Shown here: one piece after another, positions 34,603-45,351 of the stretch
How the letters are laid out: each line of letters starts with the position of its first letter
Numbering within the stretch: position 1 is the stretch's first letter
Origin: Nigrospora sphaerica
Taxonomy: Eukaryota > Ascomycota > Sordariomycetes > Amphisphaeriales > Apiosporaceae
DNA length: 64,000 nucleotides
NCBI GenBank assembly: GCA_018287875.1
Contig: JAGVVL010000017.1
Location: forward strand, 1,550,001 to 1,614,000
Direction: 5' to 3'
Translations under genes and position numbers: made by a program
The notes under the pieces: model-generated
The model's input: the letters and a program-made list of their open reading frames with translations, nothing else
Told to the model about the DNA's origin: nothing
The model's database searches: none

Positions 34603-35447
34603 GCCCCGGACGGCCCGGGTCGTTCATCACGACGTATATATCACCACTACTTTGCGCGGAGTTCAGGCTCGAAGGAAATGTATACTATCGGCCCGCCCCC
34701 GAGCTCGTGGGGTGGGCTCTCAGGTTGGGACCGAGCCGCCTCAGCGGATAACGACGACTTCTGGCTGAAGGGTTTGGTTTTATGAGGGATGTTTCTGTTT
34801 TATTATGTAGCATATTCACCCACCTACCTCTCACCCCTTTGCCACTCACAACTCTGGCTACATAGGTAAGCTGCTGGCTGTTTCCTCTTACCTCGGACAG
34901 GACACTGTCGCCCGGTTAGAAACTCCAGCACCTACCTCTTTGTTTATTAAGGCCCTCGCGGGGCCACAGCTATCAAGCTCACCCCTCCTTCATGCCATGC
35001 ATCCTCACTGCCAAGTTTGTCTTTGCCTTGAACGAACGGATCTAGGCCTGCCCGGGCTCTTCACCCTTGCAGCTCGCTACACGGTTGGGGAAAGGCTTCA
35101 TGCGGGGGGGCCAGGGCTGATCCTGCGCCTGACCAGCCTGAATCCCGGGCAGTCGGGTAATATTACCGTGAAAGATGACAATCTGTTCAAGACAGACCAA
35201 CAAGCCCGGAGGATTGCCTCTGCAATACTCTCGCGAAACGTGTCCAAGTCGCCCGCGATGCGCCCGAACCTTGGCCGTTATTTCTCCCGCGGTATATAAT
35301 TAGTACGTAGGGCCATCGCCCCCGGCGCATTGCCGTCAATCTATCTGAATTTGGTCAATCAATCTCTGGCAGTCCGACGCCAGCGCAAAGCACCGCCAGT
35401 CGAGGATCGATTCGCTCTTTACGTGTCGCCGGCCCCCGGAGACGACC
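34603..35447. other. Intergenic, same-strand spacer
   Basis: No gene recognised. The right part precedes the small membrane protein gene and should contain its promoter. A CCACCTACCTCTC tract lies near 34820. Confidence 0.5.
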
Positions 35448-36144
35448 ATGGCCACGTCCATATTAGACGCGTACGTCCCGCACTGGGATCTCTCGCTGCT
35501 CCAGCGCATGCTCCTGATTTGGCTCTTCATTGTCTGCGGCCTCGTCGTCGCGCTGCAAGCGGCCCAATCCTACATGGAACCGCGTCCCCGGTGGACGATC
35601 CTTGATCAGAAGACCAGGTCAGTTTCAGTGGATGCCCTCCCTCTGCCCAGGCCCGCCGCGCCCGCGCTGGCCGCCGGGTTTTCGCCTCTGGCCCAGCCCA
35701 CACACCGCTGCTTTTGCGAGAGAGAGAGAACGTGGTTCACCGCCCGCGCGGGGAAACAGCGCTTCTGTTTGTTGTCATTGCGTGCCCCTCATGTCCCGGT
35801 TTCCGTTTTTTTTTTTCCTGTCTGATAGCGGGGGTTGTGTGTGTGTGAGAGAGAGAGAGGGTTGGCGAGAATCAAAACCGTGACTGACACCACTCTTTCT
35901 TTTCGCCAACGCAACCAGACCGTACTGGTATACGTACTACGTCTTTTTGGCCTTTCTGCTGGTACAGATCTCCTACCGGCCCCTGCGCTTCAACATGGAG
36001 GGCGTGCTCGACGGCTACGAAGTCGAAATCCTCAACACCCTGTGGCTCGGCCTCCTCGGGCTCGAGTCCGTCATGCTGGCGGGCGTCGTGGCCCTGCAGG
36101 TCCTCAAAGCGACGCGGCCGGCTCTCAAGATGAAGGAGCTCTGA
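35448..36144 (+). CDS. Small three-helix membrane protein, unknown function
   Basis: A 131-residue protein from exons 35448-35617 and 35919-36144. The 301-nt intron is long for this window and contains a poly-T run and GA/GT repeats; the donor AG|GTCAGT and acceptor ACCAG give the join QKTRPYWYTYYVF in frame. The start at 35448 has an accATGg context. Three hydrophobic helices are visible: MLLIWLFIVCGLVVAL, YVFLAFLLVQISY and LWLGLLGLESVMLAGVVAL, and the tail is basic (KATRPALKMKEL). No family is recognised. It converges on the small secreted protein gene, with a 27-bp repeat in the shared 3' space. Confidence 0.7.
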
Positions 36145-36197
36145 GCCCGCCGACGGCGCTCGGCGCCGCACGGTCAATGGCGGCGCCGGGCCGCACC

Positions 36198-36270
36198 ACC
36201 AAGGAACGACGCCGAGTCCCATTTACCAAGGACCGACGCCGGGTCCCGTTGCCAAGGAACGACGCCGGGG
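36198..36270. repeat. 27-bp tandem repeat, about 2.7 copies
   Basis: Units begin near 36198, 36225 and 36251, with core CCAAGGAMCGACGCCGRGTC. It lies in the 285-bp space between two convergent genes, so in one or both 3' UTRs. Confidence 0.8.
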
Positions 36271-36429
36271 GACTGGTCGCAGCAGTAGCGGCATCACAAT
36301 GTACCAACACATGTCACGACGACGCCAACACGGAAAGCGTTCAACCCAATTGCCTTATTAGTATATACCCATGGGGTGTCTACACACGCATCCGCCTCAA
36401 ACCCCTCCCCGGACCGGTCCTTTCTCCCC

Positions 36430-37092
36430 TTAGGTCTGCTTGGCCAGCGCGTTGACCTTGTCGATGAGGGACTTGTCGACGCGGCCGGCGTTGGACGTCA
36501 CCTTCTGGGCCAGGTGGTCGACCTGGTTGGCGGCGTCGGTGGGCGGGTTGCCCTGGGCCGTCTTGATGCGGGCGATCTGGAAGGCCAGGAAGAACTTGGG
36601 GGCCTTGATGGTGTTGAAGTTGCCGTTGCTGCTGCGGAGGCCGGCCTCGGTGGCCGTGTAGACGTCGAGGGCGTCCTGGAAGGCCTGAAGGTTGCTGTCG
36701 GCCATGTTGTCGGCCGTCGTGAAGGTGTCGAGGGCGAACTGGAGGCCCGACGCGGCCTTGGAGAAGTCGATCTTGCTGAAGGTCTGCGAGCCCGACGTGA
36801 CGTCGGGCACGCCGCCCAGCGTCTTGGTGCCCGGGTTGCACGTCACCTTGGGCGCCAGCTGGGCCACGACCGTCGCCACCTCGGCCGGCAGCTGCGCATT
36901 GCCCGTGATGAAGCAAGCCTTGGCCTGGCGCGCCGCCACGGCGGCCGGGCCGCGGTTGCCCGTCACCGGGATGGGCGACTTGGAGAGCTCGATGATGGGC
37001 TTGCCCGTCACGAAGGGGACCTTGGGCGCCGGCGCGGCGGCGGCGAGGGAGGCGAACAGCGCCGCGACGGTGAAGGTGGCCGAGTAGTGCAT
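36430..37092 (-). CDS. Small secreted protein, Sordariomycete family
   Basis: A single-exon gene for 220 residues. The ATG at 37092 gives a signal peptide (MHYSATFTVAALFASLAAAAPA); the reading frame extends upstream only with an unrelated peptide. The mature part contains two Cys (ACFITGNAQLP and KVTCNPGTK), then FSKIDFSKAASGLQFALDTF and PKFFLAFQIARIKTAQGNPPTD. I recall this arrangement from an uncharacterised family usually labelled small secreted protein in Sordariomycetes; function is unknown. Alternative readings on the other strand (36376-37131) are artefacts of strong third-position GC. Extracellular location is inferred from the signal peptide and lack of membrane helices. Confidence 0.8.
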   Translation of the reverse strand: MHYSATFTVAALFASLAAAAPAPKVPFVTGKPIIELSKSPIPVTGNRGPAAVAARQAKACFITGNAQLPAEVATVVAQLAPKVTCNPGTKTLGGVPDVTSGSQTFSKIDFSKAASGLQFALDTFTTADNMADSNLQAFQDALDVYTATEAGLRSSNGNFNTIKAPKFFLAFQIARIKTAQGNPPTDAANQVDHLAQKVTSNAGRVDKSLIDKVNALAKQT

Positions 37093-38577
37093 GGCGACGA
37101 CGAGGGGCTTTGCTTTTGGCGGGGGGGATAGACGGGGAGCCGAGTATCGCGGATAGGTGGGCAAAAGCGAACAAGTACAGATCAATTACCTACTTGGGCG
37201 AGAAGGTACAGAACGGTAGTAACGAATGGAAGCAACCCTTACCAGAGGGGACGATGGACAGTTGCGGGCAAAAAAAAAGGGTTGAATGAAAGTAACAGTG
37301 CGCAAGGTGCGTAGAGAAGGCAAGAACAGGCGGCGACGATCGGACGAGACGAGTCGTTGGTATTTGAACGTCAGGCCGCCCGGAGGGGGGCACATGGCCG
37401 GGCTTCACTATCATGAGGCTCAACCGGCTGGCGTGCCGTCTTCCTGCAGGACGCCAAGTTGCTTCGTCTCATGTGTGCCGATGGAGTTGTTTGATGTGCG
37501 GCCGGGGGGTTGTTGCTGGTTCGCATCTCCGGCCGCCACACAGATAGGGCAGGTTACCCGCCGGCGAGGGTAAGGGGGACGCCGTGTAAGGCGGAGCGAA
37601 CCAGGGGGGAGAGACGGGCCCCGGGGATACAAACAGCTCTTGGTGGTTTGGTTGCATCGACAATTTTAAAGATCGTATCGAAGAGCGATGGCAGTGACGG
37701 CAGTGCCGGTAGCGAGGGCAGTGACGGTAATGAGGGCACCAAGAGCGTCACCGACCCTCGTACATCCCATCGGGCTGCCCAGCACACATACCAAAGGCGG
37801 CGTGTAAGAGAGGGAAACTCGAGACAACCGAGACCGCCATGCAAAATCCGACGATGGTGGTTTCTGGTCGCAAGCGCTCTTGTCAAACGGCGGGGCTGCA
37901 GGGGCGTCTTGGACGGCAAGGCGGGGGGCGTCGCAGCCCCCACAGTTTGGGGTTTCAAGGAGTTCTACCAATCACTTGGAATGTTACCTCGAATTCTCTC
38001 CCACGACCCCTCGAGATCCGCGCAGTCCGGCTGGAGACAAAGGGCGATCCTGAGCCCCCGAGCGGCTGTTCGGCTCGCTTTACAACTACACAGTACATCG
38101 CTTGGACTGTGTGTTTCCCAAACTTAGTTTTTACTTGACAGTGGGCACGCCGAAATGGGAAAAAGAAGTCGGGGCTGCTCTCTGTTCATTGGCCGTTGGC
38201 AAAAGACCTATTTACAAGCGGCTTGGATGCCCCGTGCCAGTCCAGCCCTGTCATGTCCCGGGACAGATGTTTTTCGCCGGGGCAAATCCCTTATACCCAG
38301 GCGGCAAACAAACACGGAACGGAACGGAGTTGTGCGTAGGCATGGTCAGAAAAAACAGCCACATTCTCGTTCCGGAGACTCCCATCATGCGTCCCCACCT
38401 TCACCACGGCTTCACATCATGCGGCTCGTCCAGCACATCTTCGCCCCCATCCCCGGCAAGCGCCGCGCAACAAAGACGACCACGGTCGCAAAACCAAGCC
38501 CACCGAAAAAAGGAAAGGGGAGGCTCGTAGGGGTGGTCGTTGTTATGGCCAAGAGCGCGAGGCCTGGCTCGGCCTGC
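37093..38577. other. Intergenic with 9-bp minisatellite
   Basis: No gene recognised. A run of nine-base units (GGYARYGAS-like) occupies 37690-37740. Frames that cross it (37510-38127 plus) translate it as SDGSAGSEG-like repeats but show no other protein-like character. Confidence 0.5.
37690..37740. repeat. 9-bp minisatellite, about six units
   Basis: Imperfect head-to-tail nonamers GGCAGTGAC, GGCAGTGCC, GGTAGCGAG, GGCAGTGAC, GGTAATGAG, then a partial unit. Confidence 0.8.
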
Positions 38578-39304
38578 TTAGTTGACGACAATGGCGAGAA
38601 TGGTGATGCCAACGGACACGAACATCCCGTTCACGACCTCTTTAACAAAGACGGCCACGCCCACAAAGGTCACGTCCCAGCGGGCCAAAAGTTGGACGAG
38701 AGCAATTAACATGGGTGTTATGTAATCGAAGACAGCCTCTATCGGTATGCCATTAGCCATCAAGCTCGTCTCAACGGCACTGAGTCATCTTACCGATGCC
38801 AAGCCTGGAGACGATGTAATCGATTGTGCAGCTAATCTCGTTGAATAGCGCGTAGACGACGTTGTAGATGCAAGCTGTGTTGCATACTTCACGCCTGTCG
38901 AGGGCGCCATTGCCGTCGAGGGCGTCGCGCTTGTTGACTTTGGCGGACCTGGCCTGGTTCAGAAGCGACGTGATGTTGCGGAAATGCTCCTCAAGCTTCG
39001 CCGCGGCTTGCTTCTTTTCATCCGCGCTGAGAGTGCTGGAGGTCCCCCCAATCGTCTTATCTATCCGCCACGCTCATCAGTCCCCCTTTTCTTCACACCT
39101 GGCTGTCCGAGGTAATTTACTCAGCTGGCCAGTTTGAAGCATAACGTCCTTCAAGAGGGAACTGATATCTTGGTGTTGGTCGGCGTAGTCGTTCTCCCGT
39201 GCTACGAGGTCAGCAGCGTCGTTAATAGCGTGACCAAGAGGACCGGCAATGCCACTAGCGACAAAGCCGCCAAAGGCGAGAATGGCGAAGAAGAAGTTCT
39301 TCAT
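38578..39304 (-). CDS. Secreted or membrane-inserting protein of unknown function
   Basis: A 203-residue protein from three exons: 39304-39121, 39060-38794, 38738-38578. Introns are 60 nt (GTAAAT...TAG) and 55 nt (GTAAGA...ATAG), both in phase 1, and both joins keep a sensible frame (QLNKTIGG and RLGIEAVFDY). The N terminus is a signal peptide (MKNFFFAILAFGGFVASGIAG). The middle is helical and charged, with potential N-glycosylation sites (NKT, NIT) and a dibasic KR site followed by DALDGNGALDRREVC. Three Cys lie within about 16 residues (CNTACIYNVV, then EISC). The last 60 residues are strongly hydrophobic (TPMLIALVQLLARW, FVGVAVFVKEVV, SVGITILAIVVN) and run to the stop. No family is recognised. 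Confidence 0.72.
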
Positions 39305-41431
39305 CGTGGAGCGCTGTCAAGGTCACAATCGACGAGCGGTAGGAAGTGTGGTCTGGACTTCTCTGAGAGACGCTGGGAGGGAAGGAGATGTTGACCGTGG
39401 ATACTGATGCAACAGAAGGAAAGGAAATATCACTTGTGCAATAGCCGCCTCTTTATCCTCCTGAGAGTCCTTCTGCGGTTTCTCTCTCCCTCGCTCCCCG
39501 GCCTGCTTCGTACCTGATCACTTTCCGCGCCCTCAGCCGGAGCACCGTCCCGGATGCCTCTCATTGCCCGTTGTGCCGCCGTACCCCCCCTGTCTTCGAG
39601 CGCAAAGAGGACGGATGGAACCTAGCTTACCATGTCAGAAACTCCCGCTTAATCTGGAATCAGCAGCTAATTCGTTGCATCGAACGATTCTTTCCAAGCA
39701 CCCGTCCAAGCCGACGGGGGGACATCTTTCTTACCTAGCTATGCCATGCGCCTGCGATAGAGACCGTAAAGGGGCTCATGAAATGGGTTGTGCTATCCGT
39801 GGCCAGAGTGTTGTATACACCCCCTTCTTTCGATATCTGTTTGTGCGTTTGATGAGCTGGATAAAGGGGGAACCCACTAAGCTCGTTGGGTCGCCGATAC
39901 TCGTGCCAAAAAGAGCCCTCAAGCCTCGGCTTTACCAGACCACTTGGCTAGTCAAGATACGGAGAGGCCATTCGATACGAGAATTTCTGTATATACTAAC
40001 TAGCCTTTTGCGTTGGCTTGTCCTTACGTGGCAACTTCGGTCATGGCTGTGGGTGCTGCTATAGGTTCGGCTGGAGCCGGCGGGCGATGATTTTCATCAT
40101 TTCGTTTGCCTTTTTGTTAATAACTATGTGCAAAAAACTCATTCTAGAGGCCCACAATACAAAAAGACGAAAGTCGGATTTGATGCCAAGACGAACGATT
40201 TCGTGAAGGATTTGGCGGTTGAGCCGGGATATGACGGCCATACTTGACACAATCCCGTTTTTAGCAACACCGTGTTTCTTCTGTTGTTGTTGTTGATTCA
40301 ACAAGCTTCTTCCACTATCTAATTTGTACCAAAGCTTAATCCTGCAGCTTTCAATGGGTTTCCGAATCTTATACCATGTTCTGCGTGGTGGGTGACGTAG
40401 TCCATAAGACAGTCGTGTGACGGTTATTCATGTTGCCCCCTGGAGCTGGAACCTCCTGGGGTGTGACATGCGAAGGCATGATTAGCTTCCGTTCCCTCGG
40501 GATACCGAAGTGAGGGGTATCAAGCTTCCACCACGTCCGTCGTAAATGGCATTCACCAGGGCCGAGACAACCTGTGTTGTTTGCGACAGAATGCCATGCA
40601 TTCGGCCTGGCCTCCGCCATCATGTACCCGCAGTGCTTCTAGGTGGCCGGCTGCAGTCCCGACAGCTGGTATACTAGCATGGGCCCCGCGCACGTAGATG
40701 AAAGCTTCCAGTCGGATCATGCGGATCGCTTCGGCGACGACCAAAGAGAGGTCTGGGCCATTGGTCCTGCACGGCATATGCCTTGGTCGACAGTCTTCAC
40801 GAGGCTACTCCTACCAGAAAATTGCAGCGGGTTTGGCTGACCAACGACCATTACCACCGGTAGGCGACGAAGCTCTAGCAGCCCTTATTCCCGCTTCTTC
40901 CGCAGTCCTGCATGACACATCAGGACGGGCTTGGGCGCCGGGCTTCTCATCATCGTGTCTCACTTCTTTGAACCTGGATAGGGGCGCTGGCCGGGCTGGT
41001 ACGACAAAGTCCGGCCTCGGTGTAAGTCCTGGTCTTCCCGTCCTCTAATTTGAGGCGCCAGGCAAGTTACGTCCGGACTCCGCAGTTAAGCTCCAGGGCT
41101 TCAGGCCAAGTAACAAACAGTCACCCACGGATGGTACGGCAAGCATGGTACCCAATATTCCAGCTGAGGATCTGGCTTTGTTGATTATGTGACAGAAACC
41201 GAATTCCTGACCCACGGTCTCGACGGCAGAGGTGTTCGGAATTTGTTTTTCTTTTTATTCATAATAGGTTACGCATAAGGTAAAAATGCGTATGGATCAG
41301 TCGGCTTCGCCCTGTGGGCAACCGCTAATCCGGGGAATATCTGAAGTAGCTATGAAATCGCCATAAGCCAGACTCGCGTCTTGGTACCATTCTATGGTTC
41401 TGGGTATCAGTCATCATCTCATCATTATCGA
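39305..41431. other. Intergenic; 5S-like box
   Basis: No protein gene recognised. Around 41075-41110 a segment (ACTCCGCAGTTAAGC, then GGGC and AAGTA) recalls the 5S rRNA internal control region, but the rest of a 5S gene is not there. The remainder is moderately AT-rich and unremarkable. Confidence 0.5.
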
Positions 41432-42687
41432 TTAGTGCCTCAGGGGCCAATCCTGAGCATAGTCGCGCTCGACGCTGACATCGTTTTGGATCCAGATCAC
41501 GCCCTGCCTCCGCTCGTTCTCGTCCAAGTAGGACGGTCCCTTTTGCTCCTCCAAGTCCCACGTCCCGCGGGACGAGTCGCGCGTGTGGGCTCGGGCCGGC
41601 GGCGCCGGGCTCAGGCCCGCCCGAGAACTCGGCGGCGACACGAAGGCTTGGCCACTGTCGCGGACCGTCGAGCCGCCGACCGATTTCGGTCCGACCATGT
41701 CGAACTGGGGAAGCTGGCTGTTGTGGCTGCGGACCGACCGCCCGTAGCCGAGGCTGCTCACGATGCCACGCGTCCGCAGGTAGAGCGGACGCAGCGTCGG
41801 CACGCCAATGCAGATCATGGCCACGGCAATCTCCGCCCCCGCCCAGGCGAAGTAAGGCACGAAGTTGAGGGTGTAGTTGAAAACGTCAAGCCGCGCGAGG
41901 ACTACGGTCCTGACAATGCCGCAAGCTCCCGCACTGTGGCAAGGGTCAGCACACGCGTATGGGCCGCCCCAGTCAGGTCGGCAGAGCCGGCACTTACATG
42001 ACGCCGAGACTCATGCCGCTGGCGAGCATGATCTTCTCCCGCTGGGGCATCTTCAACGACCAGATAAATAACCACGGGAAGATGGCGAAGAAGAAGTCGC
42101 AGATGCTGGACCAGACTACACTTAAACACATCAGCCAGCTGACCTTTGGCCAGGTGTCTTCGCGACCAGGGCAACGTACCACCCAAGCCAACACTCATAG
42201 GCTGGATCTTGATATTCCACTTCCCCGGCGTCCGCAGAGGGTCCCAGCTCGCCTTGACGGGGTCGGTCTGGTTCCACAGCATGATGGTGAGGGCGACCGA
42301 GGTGGAGATTGTGACCAGCACGGCTGCCCACAGGGCGATGCGCTGCCAGCGTACCTGCACGACGCGCAGCAGGAACAGGCCCATGGACAGCTTGGCCATG
42401 GCGTTCCCGATGATGGCGAACGAGTTGGCCACGTAGGTCCAGAAGATGGCGTCGGACGAGGCGGCGAAGCTGAGGGACCAGAAGCTCTGGCCGAGGCCGT
42501 AGTGGACGGCGACCTGGATGCAAACGGTGAAGCAGAGGAGAAAGGCGCCGGTCCAGGCGTACATGTGGTCCTCGATGCCGACAAACTTGACGATGCGCCG
42601 GCGCGTGTAGAGCCTCAGGACGACGAGGCATATCGAGAGGGCCGTCAGCGCCCACATGGAGATGGCGAGGTGGATACCGGCGTGCAT
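41432..42687 (-). CDS. Second seven-helix fungal rhodopsin-domain-like membrane protein
   Basis: A 375-residue integral membrane protein of the same broad family as the one at 24.6 kb but not a close copy. Exons: 42687-42180, 42115-41998, 41933-41432; introns of 64 nt each (GTACGT...TAG phase 1; GTAAGT...ACAG phase 2). Joined helices: LAISMWALTALSICLVVL, MYAWTGAFLLCFTVCIQVAV, IFWTYVANSFAIIGNAM, LWAAVLVTISTSVALTIML, ICDFFFAIFPWLFIWSL, LASGMSLGVIAGACGIV and FAWAGAEIAVAMICIGV. The family-like WNQTD and LRPLYLRTRG are present. The cytoplasmic tail (about 90 residues) is polar. The frame extends upstream of 42687 but without an ATG, so the Met in FKMHAGIHLA is taken as the start; an upstream exon cannot be excluded. 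Confidence 0.85.
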
Positions 42688-45351
42688 CTTGAAGGCGGGA
42701 GACGGCGCCGGCGGCGACGGCGCATGGATACTCGGGGTCCTCGATCGTGGGAACGTCGACACCTAGCAACAGCAGCAGCTAGAAGAACCGAAGTCGTCTC
42801 GGAAGAGGGAGGAGGGGGCAGGCTACCACTATGTAGGCCAGTACACAAGTAGAGAAGCAGCGGGCCCTGGTGCCCAGGGCGAGCTCCGCCGGATGGAAGC
42901 AAGGGAAAGATAGGCAAGGAAACAGCCCAGGATGCACTGCCGTCCCCGCAACGGATCTTAATTCCTTGCCTTAAGGGCCGGTGGTCGGGTCGGTCATTGC
43001 TCGAAATAGCAAGACAGGCCCGGTGGATGGAGCCGTGACGGCCGCAAGCAAGAAAAACTCTACCGGACAAGGGCCCAGCCCGAGCCAGCAGATCGGCCAG
43101 ACGAGCAGGCGAGGCCCAAGAGGAGCCCCTCGCTCGCGTCATGGTCGCTTTCGCTTTGCTTGCTGGGTAACCGCCTCTGCCGTAGAACACACGACGGGCT
43201 GGTTGGCTGACGGCGCGAAGGAGGGGTCGGGCGGGCGAATCGAGGCTGGCGGGCACGAGGCAACGGGGCGGTCGGGAACCCACCAACGGTAGGGGTCTCT
43301 CCCCCGGATAGCACGTTTGCTCGCCCGTTCCATGGCGGCGAGTCAAGCTGACCAGGGCCGCTGGGCGGCGGGATTGGCTGGTAGGCGCTGCATTTCGGGC
43401 GAATGAGAACGCTCGACAAGGGCAGCGCCCGCGGCGACGGTAGCCGAGCCCACGATGCCCGCTCCCTATAGGCTGGGAATCGACAGCGACAAGCCGGGGT
43501 GTTTAAAGCTGTGCTCTAAGCGCCCGTCCATCCGCCCCACCGCCGTCGCCGCTCGTGGAGCCATCGCAAAGCTGAGGTGGATGGACATCGAAGCGCCAGA
43601 AAACCTCGCACACCTTTTACTCGTCATATGCCCTCGCCGTCGCGTCCTCTCCCTCGGGCAATATCCCACGCCTCCGATAGCACACGGCCTTCGCCTATCT
43701 TGGACCTGTGCGCCGGCGGCGGAGGGCCCTGATCCATGCAGCATGCTCGCCATAGGCCCGTTCGTCACATTACTCATCTGGCGCGCAGCCATCAGGTGAC
43801 GTTCGAGCCGGCCTTCTGGAATCGCCGAGGCGAGGCATACGAGAAGGCCAGGACTCGCTTCCTCTTCGCCAAGGTCCTGGTCCGCTGGGTCGCTCATGTC
43901 GATATTGCTCTGATGGCCCAGGATCGATATGCGGCCGCTTTGGCGACCTTCCGATCCACGGCAACCCCGCGTCATATGACGGTGGGCAGTCTATCACAAG
44001 CCATCGTTGTTTCTAAAAATGGCGTGCTGGGGTATGGATACAATGAACGGCCCCATACGATACACTGTCTTCGTCCTTTACATAATCCCAGCTTCTCACG
44101 CAATTATGGTACGGATTGTATACAAGGTGGCGGAGGTTTTGTGGCGGGGCATTTGCAATTACAGCCAGCTATCATCTGTCTGCATGTACGTACCTAGGTG
44201 GTATGTATGTGCTGCGTCTTTCTTTTCACTGGATAATACTAAATTGCAGGTGGCATGGGAAATGTGTATTCCGACTGCCTGCCTACTTCCGCACAGCAAT
44301 GTGAAAAATGTTTATTTGACCTCTGTTGCGCTGCTTAGCACACGCTGTTGTGACCTGGGGAGAGGCCCATGTTCACGTACCCGTCTACTATGTCAGAGTC
44401 ATACCAAATAATTTACAGCATAGATTTCTGCCAGACTCCAAAAGGTACTTAGGGTTCGATGCCGGGAAAAGGGCTAGTATTTATCGTCTCATTTGGGAAG
44501 GCGTACTTCTCTTACGGTTTGACGCTTGCGGAAGAACACCTGCTGCTTCATTTTACCGTAGAAGGAGCCGTCTATTGGAATCACGTTCAGATCCCTCCAG
44601 AACTAAATACTCCCGAAAGTAAAGAGCGTCTTGTATCTTTGTACGTAGTGGGTGGCCAGGAGTTGCGGAAAAGTGAAAGACAATGCCCGTCCCATCGGGT
44701 CCTGGTCCAGGGAAAACACTACCTCTTCCAAGGCATATTCAGATACAACACGGTAAAGGAGCGATTCCAAGTCACGGAAGGCACCTCTATAGCAGTCATC
44801 GGCATTGAACCCCGCCATGGTGATGAATGCGTGCGGGCGAAGGTGCGGTAATGCCCTTCTAGTAAAACTTGAAAGGGAGCACACACTGCAGATCTCAGCA
44901 TTGCATCAGCGTCAAAGGAAACTGGACACTTCCGGCTGTTTCGTTACCGGTACGTTTTAATAACCTAAAAACGATACATCCCGATATTTCCATTAACTTG
45001 TTGACCACCCCAGGTTGATTGGCTGATCTCCGTTTGTCACGGTGCCCAATCTTCTGTTATCGATGGGACACCTTATTGCTTCCCAGGAGCAACAGTAGGA
45101 CCAGGCCCTTTCGCTCGGCGCATTTCTCTTATAGATACGTCGCCAAACTATTCTTGAGATATTGCGCGTCGGCAATAGGAAACGTATTTTACCCGCCATT
45201 CAACTCCAAGTCTACTCAAGCGCACCTCAATCCCACTACAACCCCGCGCAGTGCCATCCGAGACAAAGACAAACGCTGCAGTTCTCGCACCATCTCCTTA
45301 TTCCAGCCATCGAAATTTTCTCGCCGTTTCAAATACGGCAGGAAGCCCAGC
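42688..45351. other. Intergenic with one doubtful ORF
   Basis: Apart from the doubtful ORF at 44459-44851, no gene is recognised. The stretch 43480-43970 has overlapping frames on both strands without family motifs. From 44000 rightward the DNA is more AT-rich. Confidence 0.5.
44459..44851 (+). CDS. Doubtful orphan ORF, 130 residues
   Basis: A continuous ATG-started frame with a surprisingly protein-like composition (for example EEHLLLHFTVEGAV, ERLVSLYVVGGQEL, GTSIAVIGIEP). No family is recognised. The minus-strand frame 44603-44884 over the same bases also looks plausible (ESLLYRVVSEYALEEV), so strand is not certain. It may be a lineage-specific gene, a fragment of a decayed one, or chance. 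Codon usage is AT-richer than in the confirmed genes. Confidence 0.22.
   Translation: MPGKGLVFIVSFGKAYFSYGLTLAEEHLLLHFTVEGAVYWNHVQIPPELNTPESKERLVSLYVVGGQELRKSERQCPSHRVLVQGKHYLFQGIFRYNTVKERFQVTEGTSIAVIGIEPRHGDECVRAKVR

Noticed and set aside
42688..42769. Upstream extension of the second seven-helix protein
   Set aside because: The frame is open but has no ATG in frame; the apparent start there is a GTG.
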